This document shows, piece by piece, positions 7,668 through 16,311 of a stretch of 64,000 bases of DNA (position 1 is the first letter of the stretch; each line of letters starts with the position of its first letter). The translations under genes and the position numbers were made by a program. Below the pieces are notes generated by a model, which saw only the letters and a list, made by a program, of their open reading frames with translations, did no database searches and was not told the origin of the DNA. This stretch comes from JANSYL01 sp963921255 (lineage in GTDB: Bacteria; Pseudomonadota; Alphaproteobacteria; Rhodobacterales; Rhodobacteraceae). The DNA is taken from positions 1 through 64,000 of the forward strand of contig CAWUEW020000003.1 in the NCBI GenBank assembly GCA_963921255.3, written 5' to 3'.

Positions 7668-7702
7668 GACGGGCCCGCGCAACCCTTTGCGCGTGGTCCG
7701 TC
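7668..7702 (+). promoter_or_regulatory. Strong hairpin between rpsK and rpoA
   Basis: A 15-bp stem runs from GACGGGCC plus CGCGCAA (7668-7682) to TTGCGCG plus GGTCCGTC (7687-7702), with one bulged T and a CCCT loop. A loose T-rich stretch follows (TCTTCGTCATTTT). It could partially terminate before rpoA or protect the 3' end of rpsM-rpsK mRNA. Confidence 0.5.
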
Positions 7703-7769
7703 TTCGTCATTTTGATCCTCGAGCGTCTTGGGCCTTGGATCGGCCTGAAGACAAGAATGGAGGCGACGC

Positions 7770-8786
7770 ATGATCCATAAGAATTGGCAAGAGCTTATTA
7801 AGCCCACGCAACTGGTCGTGAACCCGGGCACCGATCCGGCACGCAAGGCGACGGTTGTCGCCGAACCGCTCGAGCGCGGCTTTGGCCTGACGCTCGGCAA
7901 CGCGCTGCGCCGCGTGCTGATGTCGTCGCTGCAAGGCGCCGCGGTCACCAGCGTTCAGATTGACGGCGTGCTGCACGAGTTTTCGTCGGTCGCCGGTGTG
8001 CGCGAAGACGTCACCGACATCGTCCTGAACCTCAAAGGCGTTGCGATCCGTATGGATGCCGACGGCCCCAAGCGCGTTTCGATTTCGGCCAAAGGCCCGA
8101 AAGTTGTGACCGCCGGTGACATCTCGGAAAGCGCAGGCATCGAAATCCTGAACAAGGAACACGTGATCTGTCACCTCGATGACGGCGCGGACCTGTACAT
8201 GGAACTGACCGTCAACACCGGTAAGGGCTATGTCTCGGCCGACAAGAACCGCCCCGAGGATGCCCCCATCGGCCTGATGCCGATCGACGCGATCTACTCG
8301 CCGGTCAAGAAAGTGTCCTATGACGTGCAGCCGACCCGTGAAGGTCAGGTTCTGGATTACGACAAGCTGACGCTGAAGCTGGAAACCGATGGCTCGGTCA
8401 CCCCGGACGACGCCGTGGCCTATGCCGCCCGCATTATCCAGGATCAGCTTTCGATCTTCGTCAACTTCGACGAACCGGAAAGCGACAGCCGTCAGGACGA
8501 CGAAGACGATCTGGAATTCAACCCGCTTCTGCTGAAGAAAGTGGACGAGTTGGAACTGTCGGTGCGTTCGGCCAACTGCCTGAAGAACGACAACATCGTC
8601 TATATCGGCGATCTGATCCAGAAGACCGAAGCCGAGATGCTCCGCACCCCGAACTTCGGCCGCAAGTCGTTGAACGAAATCAAAGAGGTGCTTTCCGGCA
8701 TGGGGTTGCACCTGGGCATGGACATCATCGATTGGCCGCCCGACAACATCGAAGAACTGGCCAAGAAGTTCGAAGACAACTTCTGA
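7770..8786 (+). CDS. rpoA: RNA polymerase alpha subunit
   Basis: The 338-residue product is full length. The N-terminal domain assembles polymerase (LVVNPGTDPARKATVVAEPLERGFGLTLGNALRRVLMSS at the start), and the C-terminal domain contacts UP elements and activators (LELSVRSANCLKNDNIVYIGDL around 265, followed by FGRKSLNEIKEVL). TGGAGGC is the ribosome binding site. It sits between rpsK and rplQ, the standard alpha-operon position. Confidence 0.98.
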   Translation: MIHKNWQELIKPTQLVVNPGTDPARKATVVAEPLERGFGLTLGNALRRVLMSSLQGAAVTSVQIDGVLHEFSSVAGVREDVTDIVLNLKGVAIRMDADGPKRVSISAKGPKVVTAGDISESAGIEILNKEHVICHLDDGADLYMELTVNTGKGYVSADKNRPEDAPIGLMPIDAIYSPVKKVSYDVQPTREGQVLDYDKLTLKLETDGSVTPDDAVAYAARIIQDQLSIFVNFDEPESDSRQDDEDDLEFNPLLLKKVDELELSVRSANCLKNDNIVYIGDLIQKTEAEMLRTPNFGRKSLNEIKEVLSGMGLHLGMDIIDWPPDNIEELAKKFEDNF

Positions 8787-8846
8787 GCCGCAGAAAAATG
8801 CCCGGGAGAGCCGGGGACTATTCGGGTGCAGCACACCCCAAGGAGA

Positions 8847-8868
8847 GGGCCCCGCACGCATGGGGCCC
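8847..8868 (+). promoter_or_regulatory. Hairpin between rpoA and rplQ
   Basis: GGGCCCC (8847-8853) pairs with GGGGCCC (8862-8868) around an 8-base loop in the 114-base gap. No T tract follows. It is another stable stem in a gap of this cluster that is longer than usual. Confidence 0.4.
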
Positions 8869-8900
8869 CAGACAAAGCAAAATGAGATGGAGATAGAACA

Positions 8901-9326
8901 ATGCGTCACGCTCGCGGATACCGCCGCCTGAACCGCACCCACGAACACCGCAAAGCGCTGTTCGCCAACATGTCGGGCTCGCTGATTGAGCACGAACAGA
9001 TCAAGACCACGCTGCCCAAGGCTAAAGAACTGCGCCGCGTCGTTGAAAAGCTGATCACGCTGGCCAAACGGGGCGATCTGCACGCCCGTCGTCAGGCCGC
9101 CGCTCAGCTGAAGCAGGACATGCATGTGCAAAAGCTGTTTGACGTCCTCGGCCCCCGCTACGCCGAACGTCAGGGCGGCTATGTCCGCGTCATGAAGGCC
9201 GGCTTCCGCTATGGCGACATGGCGCCGATGGCGATCATCGAGTTCGTCGATCGCGACGTCGACGCCAAAGGCGCCGCCGATCGTGCGCGTCTCGAGGCTG
9301 AAGAGGCCGTGTTCGAGGCGGAATAA
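8901..9326 (+). CDS. rplQ: 50S ribosomal protein L17
   Basis: L17 lies near the exit tunnel. The 141-residue product starts MRHARGYRRLNRTHEHRKALFANM, with the classic L17 signature. It carries the TTLPKAKELRRVVEKLITLAK segment and a C-terminal Ala/Glu-rich tail. It closes the ribosomal cluster and is followed by a terminator at 9351. Confidence 0.98.
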   Translation: MRHARGYRRLNRTHEHRKALFANMSGSLIEHEQIKTTLPKAKELRRVVEKLITLAKRGDLHARRQAAAQLKQDMHVQKLFDVLGPRYAERQGGYVRVMKAGFRYGDMAPMAIIEFVDRDVDAKGAADRARLEAEEAVFEAE

Positions 9327-9350
9327 GCGCCCGACACACCCAAGTTTTCG

Positions 9351-9382
9351 AAAGCCCCTGCCGGGATCGGTGGGGGCTTTTG
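9351..9382 (+). terminator. Rho-independent terminator after rplQ
   Basis: AAAGCCCC (9351-9358) pairs with GGGGCTTT (9373-9380), with a further CCG/CGG inner stem, and runs into TTTTG. It ends the ribosomal cluster 25 bases after rplQ. Confidence 0.8.
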
Positions 9383-9432
9383 CTTTGGGGCGAAGAGTTG
9401 CGGTTGCCGTCGCCGGACCTTAGCTTCAGCCT

Positions 9433-10752
9433 ATGCCCGATCTGTTCGACACCGCCCCGGCCGATGCGCCTCCCGCCCAGGCGGGTCCACGCCCCTTGGC
9501 GGATCGTCTGCGGCCAAAATCCCTGAGTGAGGTCATCGGGCAGGATCACCTGTTGGGTCCCGAGGGGGCCTTGCGCGTCATGCTGGACAGCGGGGCGTTG
9601 ACCTCGCTGGTGCTGTGGGGGCCGCCGGGCGTCGGAAAGACAACAATTGCGCGGCTTCTGGCGGATGAAACCGCCCTGCATTTCGTGCAGATCAGCGCCA
9701 TCTTCACCGGTGTTCCGGACCTGCGCAAAGTGTTCGAGGCCGCCAAGATCCGGCATGCGAACGGGCAGGGCACGCTTTTGTTCGTGGATGAAATTCACCG
9801 CTTCAACAAGGCGCAGCAGGACGGGTTCCTGCCGCATATGGAGGACGGGACGATCCTTCTGGTGGGCGCGACGACCGAAAACCCGAGCTTCGAGTTGAAT
9901 GCCGCGCTTCTGAGCCGGGCGCAGGTCCTCGTGCTGAACCGTCTGGATGACGCCGCATTGGATCAGATCGTGGCCCATGCCGAACTGGACCTGCACCATC
10001 CCCTGCCGCTGACGCCGGAGGGACGCCAATCGCTGTGTGATATGGCCGATGGGGATGGCCGCGCGCTTTTGAACCTCGTGGAACAGGTCGCTGCGTGGAC
10101 TGTGACCGGCCAGCTTGGGCCCAAGGAATTGGCCAGTCGCTTGCAGCGGCGCGCGGCCCAATATGACAAATCCGGTGAGGCCCATTACAACCTCATCTCC
10201 GCGCTGCATAAATCGGTGCGCGGCTCGGACCCTGATGCCGCGCTCTATTGGTTGGCGCGGATGCTGGAAGGCGGCGAAGACCCCCGATACCTCGCCCGGC
10301 GTATCACCCGCATGAGCGTGGAGGATATCGGGTTGGCGGACCCGCAGGCGCAGCGCCTGTGCCTGGATTCCTGGGCCACCTATGAACGCCTTGGGTCACC
10401 CGAGGGCGAGTTGGCCCTCGCGCAGGCGGTGCTGTATCTGGCTCTGGCGCCAAAATCGAACGCCTCCTACACGGCCTACAAGGATGCGCGGGCCAGCGCC
10501 CGATCGACCGGATCTCACCCGCCGCCCAAGCATATCCTCAACGCCCCGACCCAGATGATGAAGGACCAGGGATACGGGAAAGGCTACGAATACGATCACG
10601 ATGCCAAGGATGGGTTTTCGGGGCAGTCCTACTTTCCCGACCAGATGTCGCGTCCGTCCTTCTACGACCCGGTGGAGCGCGGATATGAACGCGAGTTGAA
10701 AAGGCGGTTGGACTGGTTCGAAGGGCTGCGCGCCAAGCGCAACCGCGGCTGA
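9433..10752 (+). CDS. rarA: Replication-associated recombination protein RarA (MgsA)
   Basis: RarA is a clamp-loader-like AAA+ ATPase that acts at stalled replication forks. The 439-residue product has PLADRLRPKSLSEVIGQDHL before the Walker A motif GPPGVGKTT (63-71), Walker B FVDEIHRF near 118, sensor 1 GATTENPSF, and the C-terminal tetramerisation region with KDARASARSTGSHPPPKHILNAPT. Length and motif order match the family. It begins about 50 bases after the rplQ terminator and leads a run with crcB and the pseudouridine synthase. Confidence 0.95.
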   Translation: MPDLFDTAPADAPPAQAGPRPLADRLRPKSLSEVIGQDHLLGPEGALRVMLDSGALTSLVLWGPPGVGKTTIARLLADETALHFVQISAIFTGVPDLRKVFEAAKIRHANGQGTLLFVDEIHRFNKAQQDGFLPHMEDGTILLVGATTENPSFELNAALLSRAQVLVLNRLDDAALDQIVAHAELDLHHPLPLTPEGRQSLCDMADGDGRALLNLVEQVAAWTVTGQLGPKELASRLQRRAAQYDKSGEAHYNLISALHKSVRGSDPDAALYWLARMLEGGEDPRYLARRITRMSVEDIGLADPQAQRLCLDSWATYERLGSPEGELALAQAVLYLALAPKSNASYTAYKDARASARSTGSHPPPKHILNAPTQMMKDQGYGKGYEYDHDAKDGFSGQSYFPDQMSRPSFYDPVERGYERELKRRLDWFEGLRAKRNRG

Positions 10753-10835
10753 CCGGCCCCGCGACCGGCCGATTGCCGCTGGAATCGCACGCTATCGCAT
10801 TGACAGCACGGGCGCGGCGACCCATCACCGGCGCC

Positions 10836-11216
10836 ATGTTTGCCCCCGTTCTCCAAGTTGCCCTCGGCGGTGCCATTGGCGCCGTGCTCCGATACCTGAC
10901 CGGTGTTGGTCTCATGCGTTTGGTGGGCCCGACGAGTTTCCCGATCTCGATCCTGACAGTGAACATCGTGGGGTCTTTCCTGATGGGGGTCTTTGTGGTT
11001 GCCGCCGCGCATCGCGGGCTGACCCATCTGTCGCCGCTGGTCATGACGGGCCTTTTGGGTGGGTTCACGACCTTCTCGGCGTTTTCGCTGGAGGCCGTCA
11101 CGTTGTATGAACGCGGCGATCTCGGCCAGGCAGCATTGTACGTGGCCGCATCGGTGGTCTTCTCGATCCTTGGGTTGATGGTTGGGCTGTGGGTTGCAAG
11201 GGGGATCTTCGCATGA
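10836..11216 (+). CDS. crcB: Fluoride ion channel CrcB/FluC
   Basis: CrcB/Fluc exports fluoride as a dual-topology dimer. The ATG at 10836 gives 126 residues, the usual size, with four hydrophobic segments. Motifs are GGAIGAVLRYL near 10, NIVGSFLMGVF near 45 with the pore Asn, and GLLGGFTTFSAFSLE near 75 with the FTTFS phenylalanine-box/sodium site. A more upstream in-frame TTG is rejected as giving an atypical tail. The stop overlaps the next ATG, so the genes are coupled. Confidence 0.95.
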   Translation: MFAPVLQVALGGAIGAVLRYLTGVGLMRLVGPTSFPISILTVNIVGSFLMGVFVVAAAHRGLTHLSPLVMTGLLGGFTTFSAFSLEAVTLYERGDLGQAALYVAASVVFSILGLMVGLWVARGIFA

Positions 11217-12256
11217 GTGGGGTCCAACAGCGCCAGGTGTCTCAGGACGAAGGGGATCAGCGCCTCGACCGCTGGTTCCGGCGTCATTTCCCGCAGGTGT
11301 CGCAGGGGCGCATCGAAAAGATGTGCCGCAAGGGCGAAATTCGCGTGGACGGCGCGCGGGCCAAAGCATCGACGCGCTTGGTGTCCGGGCAGACCGTCCG
11401 CATTCCGCCGCTACCCGACACGGCCGCGCCCGCGGTTTTTTCGGCCCCCCGAATCTCGGACGCGGACGAAAAGATGATCCAGCGCGCGGTGATCTACCGC
11501 GATGATCATATCATTGCGCTGAACAAACCACCCGGTCTGCCGACGCAAGGTGGCTCCAAACAGACGCGCCATGTCGATGGGCTGGCCGAGGCGCTCAGGT
11601 TCGGCGCCGACGAAAAACCGCGACTGGTTCACCGGCTGGACAAGGACACCTCGGGCGTTCTGATGCTGGCGCGGTCGCGCCGGTCCGCGCAAAGCCTGAC
11701 CGAGGCGTTTCGGTCAAAGGATACGCGCAAGATCTACTGGGCCGCGGTTGCCGGGGTTCCGCAGCCGCGCCTTGGCACGATCCGCTACGGCCTTGTCAAA
11801 GCCCCGGGTCACGGACGTGGCGGCGAGGGCGAGAAGATGCACACCGTCCATCCCAACCATGTGGACGATACACCGGGCGCCAAGCGCGCCGTCACGGATT
11901 ATGCCGTCCTGTCGGCCCTTGGAACGCGGGTGTCCTGGTGCGCTCTGGTGCCGGTCACCGGTCGGACGCACCAACTGCGGGCCCATATGGCCGCGATGGG
12001 GCATCCGATCGTGGGTGACGGAAAATACGGCGGGTCGGGTCAGGAAAACCTGGGCGACGGATGGGGCGCGCAACTGGGCGGCGGGTTGAGCCGCAAGCTG
12101 CACCTGCATGCGCGATCGCTGTCGTTGACCCACCCGGTGTCTGGCGCGCGGTTGGTTCTGACTGCCCCGATGCCCGAGCATATGGACCGCACCTGGGACA
12201 CGCTGGATTGGCACGCGGCGGACGTTCCGGTCGATCCGTTCGAGGATTTGGAATGA
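11213..12256 (+). CDS. RluA-family 23S rRNA pseudouridine synthase (RluC-like)
   Basis: The 347-residue product has an N-terminal S4 RNA-binding domain (about 15-65, QRLDRWFRRHFPQVSQGRIEKMCRKGEIRVDG) and an RluA catalytic domain. The catalytic Asp is D143 in HRLDKDTSGVLML. The RTHQLRAHMAAMGHPIVGDGKYG motif follows. RluC makes pseudouridines 955, 2504 and 2580 in E. coli 23S rRNA; which sites this enzyme modifies cannot be told from sequence alone. It overlaps crcB and the following HAD gene by 4 bases each. Confidence 0.92.
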   Translation: MSGVQQRQVSQDEGDQRLDRWFRRHFPQVSQGRIEKMCRKGEIRVDGARAKASTRLVSGQTVRIPPLPDTAAPAVFSAPRISDADEKMIQRAVIYRDDHIIALNKPPGLPTQGGSKQTRHVDGLAEALRFGADEKPRLVHRLDKDTSGVLMLARSRRSAQSLTEAFRSKDTRKIYWAAVAGVPQPRLGTIRYGLVKAPGHGRGGEGEKMHTVHPNHVDDTPGAKRAVTDYAVLSALGTRVSWCALVPVTGRTHQLRAHMAAMGHPIVGDGKYGGSGQENLGDGWGAQLGGGLSRKLHLHARSLSLTHPVSGARLVLTAPMPEHMDRTWDTLDWHAADVPVDPFEDLE

Positions 12257-12933
12257 CCGATCTGCGTCTCGTGATCTTTGATGTCGATGGCACGCTGATC
12301 GACAGCCAGGCGCATATCGTGGCGGCCATGAATGCGGCGTTTGCGGCCGTCGGATTGCCCGCCCCTGCGCGTGAGGACACGTTGTCGATCGTGGGCCTGT
12401 CGCTTCCGGTTGCGATGTATCGCTTGGCGCCCGATCACCCCGAACAGACCGACGCGCTTGTGGCGGCCTACAAGCACAGCTTTGCCACGATGCGCCAGGC
12501 ACAAGACGGGCACGCGCTGTCCCCCTTTTTTGAGGGGGCCGAAACGGCGCTGGCGCGTTTGGCGGCAGAGGATGATCTTCTGTTGGGGATCGCCACGGGC
12601 AAATCACGCCGCGGGTTGGACCACATTTTCGCGACCCACCAGCTCGGTCCACTGTTCCAAACGGTGCAATGCGCGGACGATCATCCATCGAAACCCCACC
12701 CCTCCATGATCGAGGCCTGCCTTGCGGAGACGGGTGTCGAGGCCCACCGCGCGGTCATCCTGGGGGACACCACCTATGACATCGAGATGGGCCGCGCCGC
12801 AGGGATCACCGCCTTGGGCGTGTCTTGGGGCTACCACGGTGTTGAGGATCTGAGGCAGGCGGGGGCCCATGACGTGATCGCGTCCTTCGCCGCCTTGCCC
12901 GCCGCCCTGCAAGAGATTTGGGAGCACGCATGA
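12253..12933 (+). CDS. HAD-family hydrolase, phosphoglycolate phosphatase-like
   Basis: The 226-residue product has the four HAD motifs: DVDGT with nucleophile D10 and D12, the Thr of ATGKSRRG near 117, the Lys of SKPHPSM near 142, and GDTTYDIEMG near 175. An alpha-helical cap lies between motifs I and II, as in Gph/PGMB-like enzymes. Substrate is unknown. It is coupled by ATGA overlaps to the pseudouridine synthase upstream and the ATP12 gene downstream, an order common in Rhodobacterales. Confidence 0.88.
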   Translation: MTDLRLVIFDVDGTLIDSQAHIVAAMNAAFAAVGLPAPAREDTLSIVGLSLPVAMYRLAPDHPEQTDALVAAYKHSFATMRQAQDGHALSPFFEGAETALARLAAEDDLLLGIATGKSRRGLDHIFATHQLGPLFQTVQCADDHPSKPHPSMIEACLAETGVEAHRAVILGDTTYDIEMGRAAGITALGVSWGYHGVEDLRQAGAHDVIASFAALPAALQEIWEHA

Positions 12934-13643
12934 CCGAGTGGAAGGCGAAACGATTTTGGACATCCGCCGCCGTGGCCGAGGCCGAAGGTGGCTTTCAGGT
13001 TCAACTCGACGGGCGACCGGTCAAAACCCCCGGCAAGGCGCTGCTGGTCCTGCCGACACGGCCCATGGCCGAGGCCATCGCCGCCGAATGGGACGCACAG
13101 GAGGATGAGATCAAGCCGCTGACGATGCCGGTCACCCGATCCGCCAATTCGGCGATTGAGCGCGTGACGGTCTTTCGGCACGAAGTCAGCGCGATGCTCG
13201 GCGACTACGCCGAGACCGACCTGTTGTGCTACCGCGCCGAGGGGCCGTCGGACCTTGCCGAGCGTCAGGCGAAGGCCTGGGATCCGATGCTGGATTGGGC
13301 GGCGGATCACTATGGTGCGCGATTGATCCCCACAGAGGGGGTGCTGCCGATCGCCCAGTCCGACACGGCCGTCACCGCCCTGCGCGCGGCAGTTGCCGTC
13401 GTTGATGTTTTCCCGATGACGGCGCTGCACGATCTGATCACCCTCTCGGGGTCCTGCGTGCTTGGCCTGGCGGTGTCCGAGGGCCGTTTGACGCCAGAGG
13501 ATGCATTCGCGATGTCCCGAATCGACGAAGAGTATCAGGCCGAACTTTGGGGGCGGGACGAAGAGGCCGACGCCGCGGCGCAGGCGCGACTCGATCAATT
13601 CCTTCATGCGCACCGATTCTTGGGCCTGTGTTCCGACGGGTGA
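12930..13643 (+). CDS. ATP12-family F1-ATPase assembly chaperone
   Basis: ATP12 binds unassembled F1 alpha subunit in mitochondria, and alphaproteobacteria carry a homologue. The 237-residue product has the family's N-terminal segment KRFWTSAAVAEAEGGFQVQLDGRPVKTPG and the core EWDAQEDEIKPLTMPVTRSANSAIERV. The C-terminus (MSRIDEEYQAELWGRDEEA) is typical. It is the last gene of the rarA-to-ATP12 run; the F0 genes lie 40 kb away in this window. Confidence 0.92.
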   Translation: MTEWKAKRFWTSAAVAEAEGGFQVQLDGRPVKTPGKALLVLPTRPMAEAIAAEWDAQEDEIKPLTMPVTRSANSAIERVTVFRHEVSAMLGDYAETDLLCYRAEGPSDLAERQAKAWDPMLDWAADHYGARLIPTEGVLPIAQSDTAVTALRAAVAVVDVFPMTALHDLITLSGSCVLGLAVSEGRLTPEDAFAMSRIDEEYQAELWGRDEEADAAAQARLDQFLHAHRFLGLCSDG

Positions 13644-13880
13644 TACCGTCTTGGTCAGCATCCAGTGCCCATTGAACAAAAAAAGGGCGCTCGCTCAAGG
13701 AATCGGCAAACAGGACGGGCTTCCCCTGCGGAAACCCCATGCGCAACCCTTGACCTATCGCCTGCGTTTTGCACAGTTATGCATCGTTGAGGGGTGAAAA
13801 CCCTTCACGGACTATGCCATTGCCCAAAGGGCACCAAAAAAAACTCGTCCCTAAGGGCGGTCCATCAGGAAGAGGTAATC

Positions 13881-14897
13881 ATGAAAAAATCCGTACTTTT
13901 CGGCACTATGGCCGTTGCTGGTCTTGCCGCAGGGTTCGCGTCTGCTCAAACGCTCGATGAAGTGCGTGAGCGCGGCACGCTGAACTGTGGTGTGTCCACC
14001 GGTCTGACCGGGTTCGCAGCGCCTGACGCCGAAGGCGAATGGCAGGGCTTTGACGTTGCTGTCTGCCGTGCTGTTGCAACCGCTGTTCTGGGTGACCCGA
14101 GCGCTGTTGAATTCGTTCCGACCACCGGCCAGACCCGCTTTACCGCGCTGGCTTCGGGCGAAGTCGACATGCTGGCTCGTAACACCACCTGGACCTTCTC
14201 GCGTGACGTCGACCTGTCGTTCGAATTCGTCGGTGTGAACTACTACGACGGTCAGGGCTTCATGGTCCCGCGTGAACTGGGTGTCTCGTCGGCGATGGAA
14301 CTGGACGGCGCAACCGTCTGCATCCAGACCGGTACCACCACCGAACTGAACCTGGCTGACTTCTTCGCCTCGAACAACATGAGCTACGAGCCCGTGCCGA
14401 TCGAGACCAACGCAGAAGCACAGCAGCAGTACCTGGCTGGTGCATGTGACGTTTACACCACGGACGCTTCGGGCTTGGCCGCAACCCGCGCCACCTTCGA
14501 AGATCCGTCGGCACACGTCGTTCTGCCCGAAATCGTCTCGAAAGAGCCGCTCGGCCCGCTGGTCCGCCACGGCGACCATGAGTGGGGCGACATCGTCCGC
14601 TGGACGCTGAACGCGCTGATCTCGGCAGAAGAACTGGGCATCACCTCGGCAAACGTCGCCGAACTGTCTGGTGGCACCAACAACCCGGAAATCAACCGTA
14701 TCCTGGGCACCGAAGGTGAACTGGGCGCGATGCTGGGTCTGGAAGCTGACTGGGCCGCCAACGTGATCGCAACCGTGGGCAACTACGGCGAAGTGTTCGA
14801 AGGCAACATCGGTGAAGCAACCCCGATCGGCCTGGCACGTGGTCTGAACGCCCAGTGGACCGACGGTGGTCTGCTGTACTCGCCGCCGTTCCGGTAA
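13881..14897 (+). CDS. aapJ: General L-amino acid ABC transporter, periplasmic binding protein
   Basis: The ATG at 13881, preceded by AGGAAGAGG, gives 338 residues with a signal peptide of about 22 residues ending FASA-QT. The mature part is a family 3 solute-binding protein: TLDEVRERGTLNCGVSTGLTGF, VEFVPTTGQTRFTALASGEVDMLARNTTWTFSRD, and DVYTTDASGLAATRA. AapJ of Rhizobium binds many L-amino acids. It is followed by a terminator and then aapQMP, an arrangement expected to give excess binding protein over membrane parts. Confidence 0.95.
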   Translation: MKKSVLFGTMAVAGLAAGFASAQTLDEVRERGTLNCGVSTGLTGFAAPDAEGEWQGFDVAVCRAVATAVLGDPSAVEFVPTTGQTRFTALASGEVDMLARNTTWTFSRDVDLSFEFVGVNYYDGQGFMVPRELGVSSAMELDGATVCIQTGTTTELNLADFFASNNMSYEPVPIETNAEAQQQYLAGACDVYTTDASGLAATRATFEDPSAHVVLPEIVSKEPLGPLVRHGDHEWGDIVRWTLNALISAEELGITSANVAELSGGTNNPEINRILGTEGELGAMLGLEADWAANVIATVGNYGEVFEGNIGEATPIGLARGLNAQWTDGGLLYSPPFR

Positions 14898-14910
14898 GGC
14901 AATTTTGGGG

Positions 14911-14939
14911 AGGGCGCGGTCGCAAGATCGCGCCCTTTT
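14911..14939 (+). terminator. Rho-independent terminator/attenuator between aapJ and aapQ
   Basis: An 11-bp stem (AGGGCGCGGTC with GATCGCGCCCT, one G-T pair) with a GCAA tetraloop is followed by TTTTC. It should stop most transcripts after aapJ and let a fraction through to aapQMP. Confidence 0.75.
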
Positions 14940-15031
14940 CACATCGAGATTTGGCGCGCGCGCTGAACTCTGACCCTCGCTGCAAGAGGTGGGGGCGACG
15001 GCAAAATCAAGAACGACAGGGGGCCTGAGAT

Positions 15032-16309
15032 ATGGCGACGATAACCGATCCGCCACGCGAGGCGTTTCGCATCAGCCAGCTGATCTATGACACGCGATAC
15101 CGCGCGATGACGATCCAGGTGGTTGCTTTATTTCTCATCATGGCGGGCCTCATTTGGTTGGCGAACAACGCCGTTCAAAACCTTGCCGCGCTTGGGAAGG
15201 ACTTCGATTTCGGCTTCCTCGGCAATCGCGCTGGCTACGATATCAACCAGCGTCTCATCGAATACTCGAACGACAGCAGCCATGGCCGTGCCGCCCTTGT
15301 CGGCATTCTCAACACGCTGCTCGTCGCCCTCTTGGGCTGTATCACCGCGACGATCCTTGGGGTTTTCGCAGGGGTCTTGCGCCTGTCCAACAACTGGATC
15401 GTTGCGCGCCTGATGTCGGTTTACGTCGAAGGCTTCCGCAACATTCCGCTGCTGCTGTGGATCATCGTCATCTTCGCGGTGATGACCGAAAGCATGCCGC
15501 AACCCCGAGATTTCCGCGGTGACGAGCCCGAAGCCACGATGAGTGTCTTTGGCTCTGTGGCTGTCACGAACCGCGGTATCTACATCCCCAACGTCCTGTT
15601 CACGCGGTCTATCGGTGGCAACGAGGTGGACGCCGAAACCGAAGCCGTTGTTGCGGCCGCCAGTTTTGGCGACTGGGCCTTGATCCTGGCGGTGCTGATC
15701 GGCGGTGTTCTGGCATCTGGCGCAATCGGACGGTGGGCAAAAGCGAAACAGGAACGCACCGGGATAAGGCCACCAGGGGTGTTTTGGATGAGGGCCGCGG
15801 CCATCATTCTCCCCCCTGCGATTGTTATGGTGATCCTGGGGGCGACGCTGGACTATCCCGAGTTGCGGGGCTTCAACTTCAGCGGGGGCATCCACCTGCG
15901 CAACGCGTTGATCGCGCTGTGGTTCGCATTGTCGCTTTATACCGGGGCCTTTATCGCAGAGATCGTGCGCGCCGGTATCATGTCGGTCAGCAAAGGGCAG
16001 ACCGAGGCCTCGTCGGCGCTGGGCATGCGCCCGTCCTGGACGATGAACCTGGTGATCCTGCCGCAGGCGCTGCGCGTCATCATTCCGCCGCTGATCTCGC
16101 AATTCCTGAACCTGACCAAAAACTCGTCGCTCGCTTTGGCTGTGGGCTACATGGACGTGCGGTCGACACTGGGCGGGATCACGATCAACCAGACCGGTCG
16201 AGAATTGGAAGGCATGCTGTTGCTTGGTCTGTTCTACCTGACGACCTCGCTCATCATTTCAGCGGTGATGAACGTCTACAACAATTCCGTTAAGTTGAAG
16301 GAGCGCTGA
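15032..16309 (+). CDS. aapQ: General L-amino acid ABC transporter, permease AapQ
   Basis: The 425-residue product is much longer than a generic HisM-type permease, which is characteristic of AapQ. It has about eight hydrophobic segments and the inner-membrane permease loop ending in KGQTEASSALGMRPSWTMNLVILPQALRVIIPPL (EAA loop) near residue 315-345, which contacts the ATPase. The gene starts after the aapJ attenuator and is followed 2 bases later by aapM. Confidence 0.95.
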   Translation: MATITDPPREAFRISQLIYDTRYRAMTIQVVALFLIMAGLIWLANNAVQNLAALGKDFDFGFLGNRAGYDINQRLIEYSNDSSHGRAALVGILNTLLVALLGCITATILGVFAGVLRLSNNWIVARLMSVYVEGFRNIPLLLWIIVIFAVMTESMPQPRDFRGDEPEATMSVFGSVAVTNRGIYIPNVLFTRSIGGNEVDAETEAVVAAASFGDWALILAVLIGGVLASGAIGRWAKAKQERTGIRPPGVFWMRAAAIILPPAIVMVILGATLDYPELRGFNFSGGIHLRNALIALWFALSLYTGAFIAEIVRAGIMSVSKGQTEASSALGMRPSWTMNLVILPQALRVIIPPLISQFLNLTKNSSLALAVGYMDVRSTLGGITINQTGRELEGMLLLGLFYLTTSLIISAVMNVYNNSVKLKER

Positions 16310-16311
16310 GC

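Noticed and set aside
10773..10835. Upstream TTG start extending CrcB by 21 residues
   Set aside because: The extension is hydrophilic and atypical, while ATG 10836 gives the family length and N-terminus.
13644..13880. Promoter for aapJ near TTGACC at 13750
   Set aside because: No -10 box lies at a usable distance: the nearest TTATGC gives a 21-base spacer. The promoter cannot be placed by eye.
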